From positions 1,736,001 to 1,800,000 of the forward strand of contig NZ_CP065800.1 of assembly GCF_023206215.1 (NCBI RefSeq): a stretch of DNA of 64,000 nt. Direction: 5' to 3'. Within the stretch, counting starts at the first letter, position 1, and every line of letters starts with the position of its first letter. The notes below the pieces were generated by a model. That model searched no databases and was not told the DNA's origin. It saw nothing but the letters and a program-made list of their open reading frames with translations. Source of the stretch: Butyrivibrio fibrisolvens (GTDB lineage: Bacteria > Bacillota > Clostridia > Lachnospirales > Lachnospiraceae). Shown in pieces: positions 44,609 to 53,305 of this stretch. Made by a program: the position numbers and the translations under genes.

Positions 44609-44856
44609 TAAAGAATTTTGAAATACAATGCGATGCAATAGAATCATAGCATTTACGCGAAAATACAAATATTATCATAAATATGAGTATTTGTAAGATG
44701 GTCAAAATGCTACACTATGGCATAATATCGTGCCAAAAGGCACGATTTATGAAATATAAGCTGGTTACAAAACAAAATTTAATCACATTTATCTGACACC
44801 GGGTTAAGTCTTACTTTTTTGGAGAAGGCCAGGGGAACAGGGAAAAGGAGAAAGAA
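44609..44856 (+). other. Structured gap before the major pilin gene
   Basis: It contains a compact hairpin ATCGTGCC-AAAA-GGCACGAT (44727-44746) and upstream ACAAATA/TATTTGT pairs. No long T run follows the hairpin. It may act as partial terminator, processing site or stabiliser for the major pilin mRNA. No riboswitch motif was recognised. Confidence 0.4.
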
Positions 44857-46440
44857 ATGAAGAGATTCAAGGCACTATTAACAGGAATCCTCACAGCAGC
44901 GCTTCTTGGCGTAACTGCAGCAGGATCTATCACAGCTAATGCTCAGGAAAATGCCGGAAGCATTACAGTAACAGGAGCAACAAAAGGTGAGACTTATACA
45001 GCCTATGAAGTACTTGAGTATACAGCTGTAGACGAAACACTTAATAATGCAGCAGAGTCCACAGATACTAATGGTACAGCACAGTTCACAGATACTCATG
45101 GTACATATAAAGTTACAGCGGAGTGGGTAGATTTTTTTACAAGTAATGAGTACGGACTTAGTTCATATATTACTAATTATGATGGTGAGTACTATGTAAC
45201 AGGAGTTACAAAAGCTAATGATGTAGCGTTCGCTTCTGCTATTCAGACAGGAAGTATCAAGTATATTGCTTCTCATACTAACCTTACTGCAAGACAGGCA
45301 GTAGCACAGGAGAAGACAGTTACTATCTCAAACCTTCCATATGGTTATTATGTAATCGATTCTTCACTTGGTGCAGTTAATAGTACAGGTCTTACATCAC
45401 CTTCTGTATCAGTTGAAGAAAAGAACGTGACAACACCTGCTCCTGAGAAAGAAGTTCAGGAGAACTCCAAAGCAGCAGAAACTTTCAGCATTGACGAGTC
45501 CAATGGCTGGGGAGAATGGAATGACGGTCAGATTGGCGATACAGTTACATTCAAAACAAAGGTAACACTTCTTCCCAAGACAACCAATGTAGTACTTCAT
45601 GATACTATGGATGCTACTCTTAGCTATAAAGAAAAATCTGCAGTAGTTTACTATGCAGAAGATGCTACTGGAAGCGATGTAACAGACGCAGTAAAAGCTA
45701 AAGCATCTGTAAATACAGATGGAAACGGATTCACAGTATCTTTTGATACATCTTATACAGAAAATCTTACAAATACTGTTTTCGTAACTGTAGTTTATTC
45801 AGCTCAGATCACTCAGGGTGCGCAGGTCAACAAAGGCCAGCTCAATGATACATATGTATCATATGGTAATGACGGTACAACAGCGCATGATCGTACATAC
45901 ACATATACTTATGACATCAATATCATAAAGCAGGATGAGAACGGTACAGCACTTGATGATACACACTTCAATCTTCTTGCAGCAGATGGAAAGACTGTAT
46001 TAAAAGTGTTTTATAAAGATGGTGTTTACACTTTAGCAGCTGACCAGAATGCCGATAATGTAACTGACGATATTGTTACATCTTCAAAAGGTAAGATTAA
46101 GATAAATGGTCTTGATACAGGAGTTTATTATCTTCGTGAGACACAGGCCAAGGCTGGCTACAACATGCTTACAGATGATATTAAGATTTCTATTTCAGGA
46201 ACTGTAGATTCTACTAATAACACAGCAGTTGGAACTATTTCAGCTACATATGGCGAAGATAATGCAGCTAAGATTGGTAATGTTTCTGTTGATAAGAATA
46301 CTCTTTTCGTAGTAAATACAACAGGTGCTTACCTTCCTTCTACAGGTGGCGTTGGTACAACAATGTTCTATCTTGTAGGCGGCGCACTTATCCTTATGGC
46401 AGTAGCTGCATTCATCGTTAAGAGAAAAGCAGCAGTTTAA
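44857..46440 (+). CDS. Major pilin, isopeptide-forming, LPxTG
   Basis: A 527-residue backbone pilin. Signal peptide (LLTGILTAALLGVTAAGSITANA), an N-terminal domain (about 30-190), a D2-type fimbrial isopeptide domain (about 210-350) and a Cna-B-like C-terminal domain. KVTLLPKTTNV (Lys about 240) fits the pilin-motif lysine used for polymerisation. The E-box is LRETQAKAGYN (Glu about 427). The sorting signal is LPSTGGVGTTMF with a membrane helix and KRKAAV. The class C sortase downstream would link subunits covalently. AAAAGGAG precedes the ATG. Confidence 0.9.
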   Translation: MKRFKALLTGILTAALLGVTAAGSITANAQENAGSITVTGATKGETYTAYEVLEYTAVDETLNNAAESTDTNGTAQFTDTHGTYKVTAEWVDFFTSNEYGLSSYITNYDGEYYVTGVTKANDVAFASAIQTGSIKYIASHTNLTARQAVAQEKTVTISNLPYGYYVIDSSLGAVNSTGLTSPSVSVEEKNVTTPAPEKEVQENSKAAETFSIDESNGWGEWNDGQIGDTVTFKTKVTLLPKTTNVVLHDTMDATLSYKEKSAVVYYAEDATGSDVTDAVKAKASVNTDGNGFTVSFDTSYTENLTNTVFVTVVYSAQITQGAQVNKGQLNDTYVSYGNDGTTAHDRTYTYTYDINIIKQDENGTALDDTHFNLLAADGKTVLKVFYKDGVYTLAADQNADNVTDDIVTSSKGKIKINGLDTGVYYLRETQAKAGYNMLTDDIKISISGTVDSTNNTAVGTISATYGEDNAAKIGNVSVDKNTLFVVNTTGAYLPSTGGVGTTMFYLVGGALILMAVAAFIVKRKAAV

Positions 46441-46510
46441 TCCTAAAACTTATTGTATGCATTGTATTATTGATTCGCCTATAGCGAAGATATACTAAGA
46501 TATGATTTGT

Positions 46511-46566
46511 AGCGGTATATGACCGCTTTCTCCGCCATCTGTCAAAGGATGGTGGAGAGTTTTGGC
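46511..46566 (+). terminator. Attenuator between major pilin and sortase genes
   Basis: A small AGCGGT/ACCGCT hairpin (46511-46527) is followed by CTCCGCCATC (46530-46539) pairing with GATGGTGGAG (46548-46557) and a short TTTT. The weak T run suggests partial termination, giving much pilin and little sortase. Confidence 0.5.
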
Positions 46567-46580
46567 AAAAGAGGTAGCGA

Positions 46581-47420
46581 ATGAAAAGTTATATAAAAAA
46601 GAATTTATCTACAGTATTTTTCGCTGCAGTTCTTATTGTCGGCTTATGCATTTTTTTGTATCCATCTGTCAGTAATTATTTGAACGGGCTAAAACAGTCC
46701 AAGGCTATAGCAGACTATAATACTGCTTTGGACTCTATGACACCCGAAGACTATTCATCATTTTGGCAGGCAGCTATTCTTTATAACGAAAAGCTTGCAA
46801 ATGGTGTGATGGATTTTAATCTTACAGATGAAGAGATGGAAGAATATAATACGATCCTTGATCCTACAGGAACGGGTATTATAGGTTATCTTGAGATAGA
46901 GAACATAGGTGTTAACCTTCCGATCTATCATGGAGTAGAAGAGTCTGTACTTTCAGTAGGAATTGGACATCTTCCGGGGACGTCTTTCCCAACAGGGACA
47001 GCGTCAACTCATACAGTACTATCCGGTCACAGAGGACTTCCGTCTGCAGAGCTGCTTACCAATCTTGATCAGATGATAGAAGGAGATACGTTTCTTTTAC
47101 ATATTATGGATCAGGTTTTTGCTTATGAGGTGGACTCGATCAATATAGTCCTTCCAAATGAGACAGAAAGTCTGTATATATATGACGGTGAAGATTATGT
47201 TACCTTGGTTACATGTACACCTTATGGTGTCAACACACATCGACTTTTGGTAAGAGGCAAAAGAGTAGATTATAATCAGGAAGAAAGGCTTATTATCACA
47301 GCTGATGCTACTATGTACAGTACGCTTACTGTTGCTATCTTTATAGCAGTGCCAATTCTTTTGGTAATATTTATTGTATTTATGATAAGGACATCTAAAC
47401 ATTTTAATAAAGGTAAGTGA
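46581..47420 (+). CDS. srtC: Class C (pilin-polymerising) sortase
   Basis: A 279-residue membrane transpeptidase with helices at both ends (about 9-29 and 247-270), as usual for class C. The catalytic His is in LSGHRGLPSAEL, the Cys in TLVTCTPYGVNTHRLLVRG and the Arg in the same block. TGIIGYLEIENIGVNLPIYHG is the conserved entry strand. A lid-type DPx motif (LDPTGTG) precedes it. It polymerises the major pilin and adds tip and base subunits. Confidence 0.92.
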   Translation: MKSYIKKNLSTVFFAAVLIVGLCIFLYPSVSNYLNGLKQSKAIADYNTALDSMTPEDYSSFWQAAILYNEKLANGVMDFNLTDEEMEEYNTILDPTGTGIIGYLEIENIGVNLPIYHGVEESVLSVGIGHLPGTSFPTGTASTHTVLSGHRGLPSAELLTNLDQMIEGDTFLLHIMDQVFAYEVDSINIVLPNETESLYIYDGEDYVTLVTCTPYGVNTHRLLVRGKRVDYNQEERLIITADATMYSTLTVAIFIAVPILLVIFIVFMIRTSKHFNKGK

Positions 47421-47433
47421 TTTAAGGAGTAAT

Positions 47434-48540
47434 ATGGAGAAGAAGTTCAAAGCTATCAAAAGAATAATCGGGATTATAATGACAATTCTCATTATGAGCT
47501 CCATATTTGCATGTCTGGGAAGTACATCACAGGCAAGGAACAGGATAGATACCTCCAAGAAAGGGACCATTAGGTTATCCTATAAGTGCGATATAACAGA
47601 AGATAATGTGAGTAACCCTATGCCAATAAGTGGCGTTAACGTTCATCTATATCGCATAGCTTCTGTGAATGAAGCCGGTGCGTTTGCATGGGAATCGCCA
47701 TATGCAGATATTGCAGAAGTTAGCGCTATTTCTGTCAATAAGATTTCATCTGCAGATGAATGGAATATACTTCTTGGACCAATTAAGACATATATTTATA
47801 CCAATAGTATAAGTGCGGATGCAAATGGCATATCTGACTCTGATGGGACAGCTGTAATAAGTGGACTTGATCTTGGTGTATATCTGGTGGTTGGAGATAC
47901 GCTTGAAGATAAGTCTCAAAACTGCACATACACTTTTACACCATTTTTCGCCACTATTCCTACGATCGATCCGGAAACAGATACATGGGTATATGATAAT
48001 GGAGATGAGTATATTGTAGATGTATCTGCCAAGTGTGAATATTATTTAAATCCTAAGGAAGTCCAATATAATATTTACAAAAACTGGGTTGATAATGGCA
48101 CGGAGCGCCCAGAGTCAATTGAAGTAGGGATCTATCTTGATGGAGACTTATATCAGACAGTTACACTTTCAGCATCTAATAACTGGCACTATTTCTGGAC
48201 ATACAAGGAAGGACATAGCTTTACTATATCAGAGACTGTGCCTGCAGGTTATACAGTATCATATTCTCAGAACGGCAATGTCTTTACGATGACCAATACC
48301 GGTAATGATACGCCGCCAACAACCCCCTCTGAGCCGGAGAATCCCAAGACACCTGACAATCCTGTTGAAGAGGTTCTGGGAGCAGTCAGACTTGCAATTA
48401 CAGAAGATGACACACCTGAAGTGCTTGGAGCAACAAGACTTCCTCAGACAGGTCAGATCTGGTGGCCGGTATTTGCTTTAGCGCTTATTGGGATAGGATT
48501 TTTTACAGTAGGATTTATTAGTGACAAAAAGAGCGTATAA
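47434..48540 (+). CDS. Minor (base) pilin with Cna-B domain, LPxTG
   Basis: A 368-residue cell-wall pilin. Signal region IIGIIMTILIMSSIFACLG, a first beta domain (about 45-200), a Cna-B domain (about 205-290; YNIYKNWVDNGTERPESIEVGIYLDG), a Pro-rich segment (about 292-312) and VLGA repeats. It ends with LPQTG (about 338), a helix and DKKSV. A Pro-rich stretch before the sorting signal is typical of basal pilins that anchor the fibre to peptidoglycan. The ATG lies 13 bases after the sortase stop, with AAGGAG upstream. Confidence 0.88.
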   Translation: MEKKFKAIKRIIGIIMTILIMSSIFACLGSTSQARNRIDTSKKGTIRLSYKCDITEDNVSNPMPISGVNVHLYRIASVNEAGAFAWESPYADIAEVSAISVNKISSADEWNILLGPIKTYIYTNSISADANGISDSDGTAVISGLDLGVYLVVGDTLEDKSQNCTYTFTPFFATIPTIDPETDTWVYDNGDEYIVDVSAKCEYYLNPKEVQYNIYKNWVDNGTERPESIEVGIYLDGDLYQTVTLSASNNWHYFWTYKEGHSFTISETVPAGYTVSYSQNGNVFTMTNTGNDTPPTTPSEPENPKTPDNPVEEVLGAVRLAITEDDTPEVLGATRLPQTGQIWWPVFALALIGIGFFTVGFISDKKSV

Positions 48541-48578
48541 GAACAATTGTTTTTATGCACAAAAGAATTACAATTAAA

Positions 48579-48618
48579 AGCGGGAAGGAGCGGGGATGCT
48601 TTCTTCTCGCTGTTTTTT
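48579..48618 (+). terminator. Terminator of the pilus operon
   Basis: AGCGGGAAG (48579-48587) pairs with CTTCTCGCT (48603-48611), one G-U, and is followed by GTTTTTT. The second sortase gene starts only 45 bases later and may depend on read-through. Confidence 0.75.
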
Positions 48619-48662
48619 AGGAATTTTCAGAGCTTTATAAAGGCAAGGAAACGGAGTTGTTT

Positions 48663-49277
48663 ATGAAAATGACTAAAGGAAAAGTAATGATGGCTGTTGG
48701 ATTTATATGCATAATAGGTGCAATGGCTTTTGTTGTTAGAAATTATATAGAAAGCAGAAATGCAGGTGACCTTGCAGATTCTTATATGACTCTTGTTGAG
48801 CAGCAGATTCCTGATCATGATGATGGAATTGCTATTCCCAAAGAAGGTGAGATGCCTGCTATAGATGTAGATGGAAATAGTTTTATCGGAATAGTTTCTA
48901 TACCTGCATTGGATATAAGTCTTCCAATACAGCGCGACTGGTCATCCCAAAATGCCAAAATATCTCCGTGCCGTTATAAAGGTTCTGTTTATGAGAACAA
49001 CCTTATAGTAGCCGGACACAACTATGACAGGCACTTTGGAAGACTTAAAAACCTTGTGAGCGGCGATACAGTCATAATAACAGATGTTAATGGACTTAGC
49101 TTTTATTATACAGTTACATATACAGAGATAATAGATTCGTACGGAGTTGATATTATGGACCAGGGAGACTGGGATCTTACAGTATTTACCTGCACTATAG
49201 GCGGTTCTAGCCGTGTCACTGTCAGATGTGAATTTACAGGTAAAGTAGTTGTATCCGATCAAAACCTTTTTAATTAA
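48663..49277 (+). CDS. Second sortase (class B/D-like)
   Basis: A 204-residue sortase with one N-terminal membrane helix (VMMAVGFICIIGAMAFVV) and none at the C-terminus, so not class C. SFIGIVSIPALDISLPIQ is the entry strand. The catalytic residues are His in VAGHNYDRHFG, Cys in TVFTCTIGG and Arg in SSRVTVRCEF. Next to a pilus operon it probably acts as the housekeeping enzyme that fixes the finished pilus to the wall. ATG 48663, seven bases after GGAG, is preferred to the in-frame TTG 48657. Confidence 0.85.
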   Translation: MKMTKGKVMMAVGFICIIGAMAFVVRNYIESRNAGDLADSYMTLVEQQIPDHDDGIAIPKEGEMPAIDVDGNSFIGIVSIPALDISLPIQRDWSSQNAKISPCRYKGSVYENNLIVAGHNYDRHFGRLKNLVSGDTVIITDVNGLSFYYTVTYTEIIDSYGVDIMDQGDWDLTVFTCTIGGSSRVTVRCEFTGKVVVSDQNLFN

Positions 49278-49327
49278 AAAAATATAATGATCATAATAAA
49301 ATACTAGTCAAAGAGTTTGACATTATG

Positions 49328-49336
49328 TGGTATACT
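49328..49336 (+). promoter_or_regulatory. Extended -10 promoter before the DUF6465-like gene
   Basis: TGG-TATACT stands 57 bases upstream of the ATG at 49393. The -35 is not recognisable at the usual distance, as expected for extended -10 promoters. Confidence 0.4.
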
Positions 49337-49392
49337 TAATCTGTTGCAGTATGTTTTATAAGGGCGGAATTTTGTTTTAAAGGAGCGAGATT

Positions 49393-49938
49393 ATGGCAGA
49401 GAATAAGACAGGCGACAAGATCAAAAAGATTAAAGACTCCTTGACGGAAGTGGCTCAGGACCTTTCACAGCAGGCTAAACCGGTACTTGATGACATCAAA
49501 GACGCAACAATACCGGTCATTGAGAATGCCCGCAAGAATGCCGAGCCATATGTAGAGAACATAAAATCCAAAGCACAGCCTTTTATTGATGATACAAAAA
49601 AGAAGGCTGATCCCTACATCAAGAAAGCCAGAAAGGCAGCAGAGCCAGCAGCCAAAAGCATAAAAGAAGGTTCTGAAAAGGCCAGGAGAGCTGCAAAATT
49701 TGTCAGCGATGATATAACTCGTCAGGTCATGAAGAAAAATGAGAAGGACGAAGTTTATATCCAGTATAAAAATACGGAAGTTCGTACAACCGATATTCTT
49801 GAAAAAGCAAGAGAGAATTATGTTGCCAATGGACATAAGCTTACCGATATACAAGAAGTACAGGTATATATCAAGCCTGAGGACAATAAAGCTTATTATG
49901 TTGTCAACCATAAGGATACCGGAAGATTCGAACTATAA
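49393..49938 (+). CDS. DUF6465-like protein with helical repeat
   Basis: A 181-residue cytoplasmic protein. Residues 1-105 form a charged amphipathic helical repeat with Pro at regular intervals (QAKPVLDDIK, NAEPYVENIK, KAQPFIDDTK, KADPYIKKAR), resembling LEA or apolipoprotein-like segments. Residues 115-181 form a compact domain (VYIQYKNTEVRTTDILEKAREN, VQVYIKPEDNKAYYVVN) like DUF6465, common in Lachnospiraceae. The function is unknown; the repeat could bind membranes. AAAGGAGCG precedes the ATG. Confidence 0.7.
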   Translation: MAENKTGDKIKKIKDSLTEVAQDLSQQAKPVLDDIKDATIPVIENARKNAEPYVENIKSKAQPFIDDTKKKADPYIKKARKAAEPAAKSIKEGSEKARRAAKFVSDDITRQVMKKNEKDEVYIQYKNTEVRTTDILEKARENYVANGHKLTDIQEVQVYIKPEDNKAYYVVNHKDTGRFEL

Positions 49939-49968
49939 ACTAAAAAGACATCTAAGGATGAATGGATA

Positions 49969-50322
49969 ATGGATGACAATATTCAGGATGTAAGACCTAT
50001 ACAAAAACACACTTTCTTCAATTTCAACCATTACAATTATGGTGAAGCCTTTTTTGGAAGTTACAAGGGAATGAGGTACAGACTAGCAAGAGATCCTCTT
50101 GTCAATGTTATCTTTATCCCGGTTGATCAAAGAGGTGAAGCAAAGCTAGTTGCAACTGTATGGCCTGAACCATTTGCATATGGTCAGACAGATCCATCCA
50201 AAATGACAACATGTGAGTTTGAATTCAGTGAAGATGGATTTGATCAGGCGGTTTCATGGTTTAATGATCAATATATGCAGCGTATTGATGAGTGGAGCTT
50301 AGATCATAGTATTCTTGACTGA
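49969..50322 (+). CDS. Conserved-looking protein of unknown function
   Basis: A 117-residue soluble protein, not recognised. It is aromatic-rich at the start (HTFFNFNHYNYGEAFFGSYKGMRYRLARDP), then alternates strands and a C-terminal helix. It lies 30 bases after the DUF6465-like gene and 20 before dgt in the same direction, so it is probably part of that operon. The ribosome site (AAGGATG) is modest. Confidence 0.6.
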   Translation: MDDNIQDVRPIQKHTFFNFNHYNYGEAFFGSYKGMRYRLARDPLVNVIFIPVDQRGEAKLVATVWPEPFAYGQTDPSKMTTCEFEFSEDGFDQAVSWFNDQYMQRIDEWSLDHSILD

Positions 50323-50342
50323 CCCCACGGAATGGAGTTTAT

Positions 50343-51350
50343 TTGAAAATACGTGAAAATCTTGAAAAGCGGGAAGCTGAGACACTGAGTAAATATGCGG
50401 TTCTTAGCAGAGATTCCAAAGGCCGCGAGAGGGATGAGGAACTTTGTGACATAAGGCCATGTTTTCAAAGGGACAGAGACAGGATCCTCTATTCCAAATC
50501 CTTCAGAAGATTAAAAGATAAAACACAGGTCTTCCTGACACCTGATGGAGATCATTACAGGACCAGGATGACACATACTCTTGAAGTTGCTCAGAATGCC
50601 AGAACACTTGCAAGAGCACTTAGACTGAATGAAGATCTGTGTGAAGCAATAGCTCTGGGACATGATCTTGGACATACGCCCTTTGGTCATGCCGGTGAAA
50701 GAGCTCTTAATGCTGTTAGCCCATACGGTTTCAGGCACAATGAACAGAGCCTTAGGCTTGTTACAATGCTTGAAAAAGAAGGTAAAGGACTTAATCTTAC
50801 CTGGGAAGTAAGAGACGGTATTATAAATCATGAGATGGAACTTACACCTGCAACTTTGGAAGGCAGAGTTGTAAGGCTTTCTGACAAAATAGCTTATATT
50901 CATCATGATATGGATGATGCGATAAGAGGCGGTATATTAAGCCCTGATGATGTTCCGGAACAGATCAGCAAGATTGTAGGCAAGACCAACGGAGAATGGC
51001 TTGATACCTTTATCCATGATATTGTTGAGAACAGTACTGACAAGGACGACATCAGAATGTCGGACGAAGTCTACAATGCAATGCTGGAGCTGCGAAAGTT
51101 CATGTTTGCAAGAGTATATACCAACCCTGTTGCCAAAGGGGAAGAGGGCAAGGCGGTTGATCTTGTCAAAACATTATATGATTATTACTTACACCACGAA
51201 GACAGATTCCCGGGATATTTGAAGAATCTTTTGGACAAAGGTGAACCTATTGAGAAAGTCACCTGCGATTATGTCAGCTCTATGACAGATCGTTTTGCTA
51301 TAGCGCGCTATGAAGAATTATTCATTCCTAAATCGTGGTCAGTTTATTAG
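50343..51350 (+). CDS. dgt: Deoxyguanosinetriphosphate triphosphohydrolase (HD domain)
   Basis: A 335-residue HD-superfamily enzyme that splits dNTPs into deoxynucleoside and triphosphate. The motifs are YRTRMTHTLEVAQNARTLAR (first His), ALGHDLGHTPFGHAGE (HD) and LSDKIAYIHHDMDDA. The start is TTG 50343, eight bases after GGAG. The dgt-dnaG-rpoD order is common in Clostridia. Confidence 0.92.
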   Translation: MKIRENLEKREAETLSKYAVLSRDSKGRERDEELCDIRPCFQRDRDRILYSKSFRRLKDKTQVFLTPDGDHYRTRMTHTLEVAQNARTLARALRLNEDLCEAIALGHDLGHTPFGHAGERALNAVSPYGFRHNEQSLRLVTMLEKEGKGLNLTWEVRDGIINHEMELTPATLEGRVVRLSDKIAYIHHDMDDAIRGGILSPDDVPEQISKIVGKTNGEWLDTFIHDIVENSTDKDDIRMSDEVYNAMLELRKFMFARVYTNPVAKGEEGKAVDLVKTLYDYYLHHEDRFPGYLKNLLDKGEPIEKVTCDYVSSMTDRFAIARYEELFIPKSWSVY

Positions 51351-51404
51351 AGGACATAGGGAGACGATAGTAATATAATAATCTAATTGCTATAGGATCC
51401 GCGA

Positions 51405-51464
51405 ATTGGTGTCGCGAGCTCCACCAATATCGAACCATTAGTCACTCGCGGCATGAGGTTAATA
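51405..51464 (+). promoter_or_regulatory. Repeated hairpin/pseudoknot leader, copy 2 (dnaG)
   Basis: The stem is ATTGGTG (51405-51411) with CACCAAT (51422-51428). Loop CGCGAG (51413-51418) is exactly complementary to CTCGCG (51445-51450). GAGG at 51455-51458 is the dnaG Shine-Dalgarno. This is the best-formed copy. The 51351-51404 stretch before it shows no clear promoter. Confidence 0.65.
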
Positions 51465-53249
51465 ATGCAGTTCACACCCGAGTTGATTGAAGAAATCCGC
51501 TCACGTAACGATATAGTAGATGTAATAGGACAATACGTCCATCTTGAAAAAAAAGGATCGAATTATATGGGGCTATGCCCCTTTCATAACGAGAAATCAC
51601 CTTCTTTTTCGGTTTCCCAGAGCAAACAGATGTATCATTGTTTTGGATGTGGCGTCGGAGGAGATGTTTTTAGCTTCCTGCAGCGCTATAACAGTCTGAC
51701 ATTTCCGGAAGCAGTCAAGGAACTGGCAGACAGGTCCGGAGTTGCGCTTTCGGCAGCAGATGATACTGAAGAAGCCAGAAAAGAAAGATCCCAAAGGCAG
51801 CTATTATATGATATCAATAAAGAGGCTGCCAAGTATTATTTTTATGAGCTTCGTGGAACCGGCGGTAAGACAGGACTTGATTATTTCCAGAAAAGGAAAT
51901 TATCAAACGAGACCATGCAGAAGTTTGGACTTGGCTATTCTCCTGTGGGAGCAGGTAATCTTGTTAATTATCTTAGGAAAAAAGGCTATTCTGATGAGAT
52001 AATGATCCTTGCAGGGCTTGCCTCACATGATGAAAAAAGAGGAACGCATGATGTGTTCTGGAACAGAGTCATGTTTCCTATTTTTGATATAAATAACAGA
52101 GTTATAGGATTTGGCGGACGAGTATTAGGAGATGCCAAACCCAAATATGTTAATACCAATGACACGCCTATTTTTAACAAAAGAAGAAATCTATACGGTT
52201 TGTCTTTTGCCAAGAATTCAAAAGCCGGTAACTTCATATTATGTGAAGGGTATATGGATGTAATAGCTATGCATCAGGCGGGATTTACTCAGGCGGTAGC
52301 TTCGCTTGGAACTGCATTTACAGCAGAACAGGCCCAGCTTATAAAAAGGTATACACAGGAAGTTATCTTGTCGTATGATAGTGACGGCCCGGGAGTTAAA
52401 GCCGAGCTTAGAGCAATACAGATACTCAAAGAAGCAGGACTTCGTGGAAAAGCTCTTAACCTTGAGCCTTATAAAGATCCAGATGAATTTATCAAAAACG
52501 AAGGACAGGAAGCCTTTGAAAAAAGACTTCGAAATGCGGAAAACACATTTTTCTTTGAGATACGGATAATGCAAAGGGACTATGATATGACAGATCCTGC
52601 CGGCAAAACTGCGTATTACAGAGCTGTCGCAAGGCGTTTGTGCGAATTTAGTGAAAGCCTCGAAAGAGAAAACTATATTCAGGCGACGGCAGCCAAACTT
52701 GCAATTCCGATTGGAGATCTAAAAAATCTCGTTGTTTCGATAGCTTCTGAAGGCATAACTTCGAAGCAGTCAGGAAAGGATATTAAGGCTTATCAGAATC
52801 AAAGAAGGAGGGATCCCAAGGATAATATCCTTAGACCTCAACGCTTACTGCTTACATGGATTGCTGATGAACCTGATATTTATAAAATAGTCAAAAAATA
52901 TATAAGTCCGGATGACTTTACCGATGAACTTTATCGTAAAGTCGCGGAGAAGATGTACGAAGGCCTTGACGCAGGAAGATTTTTGGCTGCATCCATTCTC
53001 TCTCTTTTTCCTGATGATGAAGAGCAGCAGTCGAGGGTATCGGAAATCTTCAATACCAATCTGGTCCGAATTGAGACCAGAGAGGAAAAAGAAAAAGCTT
53101 TGCACGATATCATTTATGATATCCGCAGAATGTCTTATGAAAAGAAAAAAAGTGAGATACAGCTGGGAGATGCAAACGCGCTTAAAACAATAGTGGACAG
53201 CAAAAAGAAGCTGGAAGAGCTGGCGCATAGTCGCATTGGACTTGACTGA
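51465..53249 (+). CDS. dnaG: DNA primase
   Basis: A 594-residue primase that makes RNA primers at the replication fork with the DnaB helicase. The N-terminal zinc ribbon ([19 protein letters not shown]; about residues 39-64), the RNA polymerase core, the TOPRIM centre ([15 protein letters not shown], then YDSDGPG) and a helical C-terminal helicase-interacting domain are all visible. ATG 51465 gives the canonical [21 protein letters not shown] start. An ATG at 51453 in the same frame lies within the leader's Shine-Dalgarno and is unlikely to be used. Confidence 0.96.
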   Translation: MQFTPELIEEIRSRNDIVDVIGQYVHLEKKGSNYMGLCPFHNEKSPSFSVSQSKQMYHCFGCGVGGDVFSFLQRYNSLTFPEAVKELADRSGVALSAADDTEEARKERSQRQLLYDINKEAAKYYFYELRGTGGKTGLDYFQKRKLSNETMQKFGLGYSPVGAGNLVNYLRKKGYSDEIMILAGLASHDEKRGTHDVFWNRVMFPIFDINNRVIGFGGRVLGDAKPKYVNTNDTPIFNKRRNLYGLSFAKNSKAGNFILCEGYMDVIAMHQAGFTQAVASLGTAFTAEQAQLIKRYTQEVILSYDSDGPGVKAELRAIQILKEAGLRGKALNLEPYKDPDEFIKNEGQEAFEKRLRNAENTFFFEIRIMQRDYDMTDPAGKTAYYRAVARRLCEFSESLERENYIQATAAKLAIPIGDLKNLVVSIASEGITSKQSGKDIKAYQNQRRRDPKDNILRPQRLLLTWIADEPDIYKIVKKYISPDDFTDELYRKVAEKMYEGLDAGRFLAASILSLFPDDEEQQSRVSEIFNTNLVRIETREEKEKALHDIIYDIRRMSYEKKKSEIQLGDANALKTIVDSKKKLEELAHSRIGLD

Positions 53250-53305
53250 AGATCACACGATACGGTTTTTTTAGAAGGTGCATATTTGCCCCAAGGGAGG
53301 AAAAA

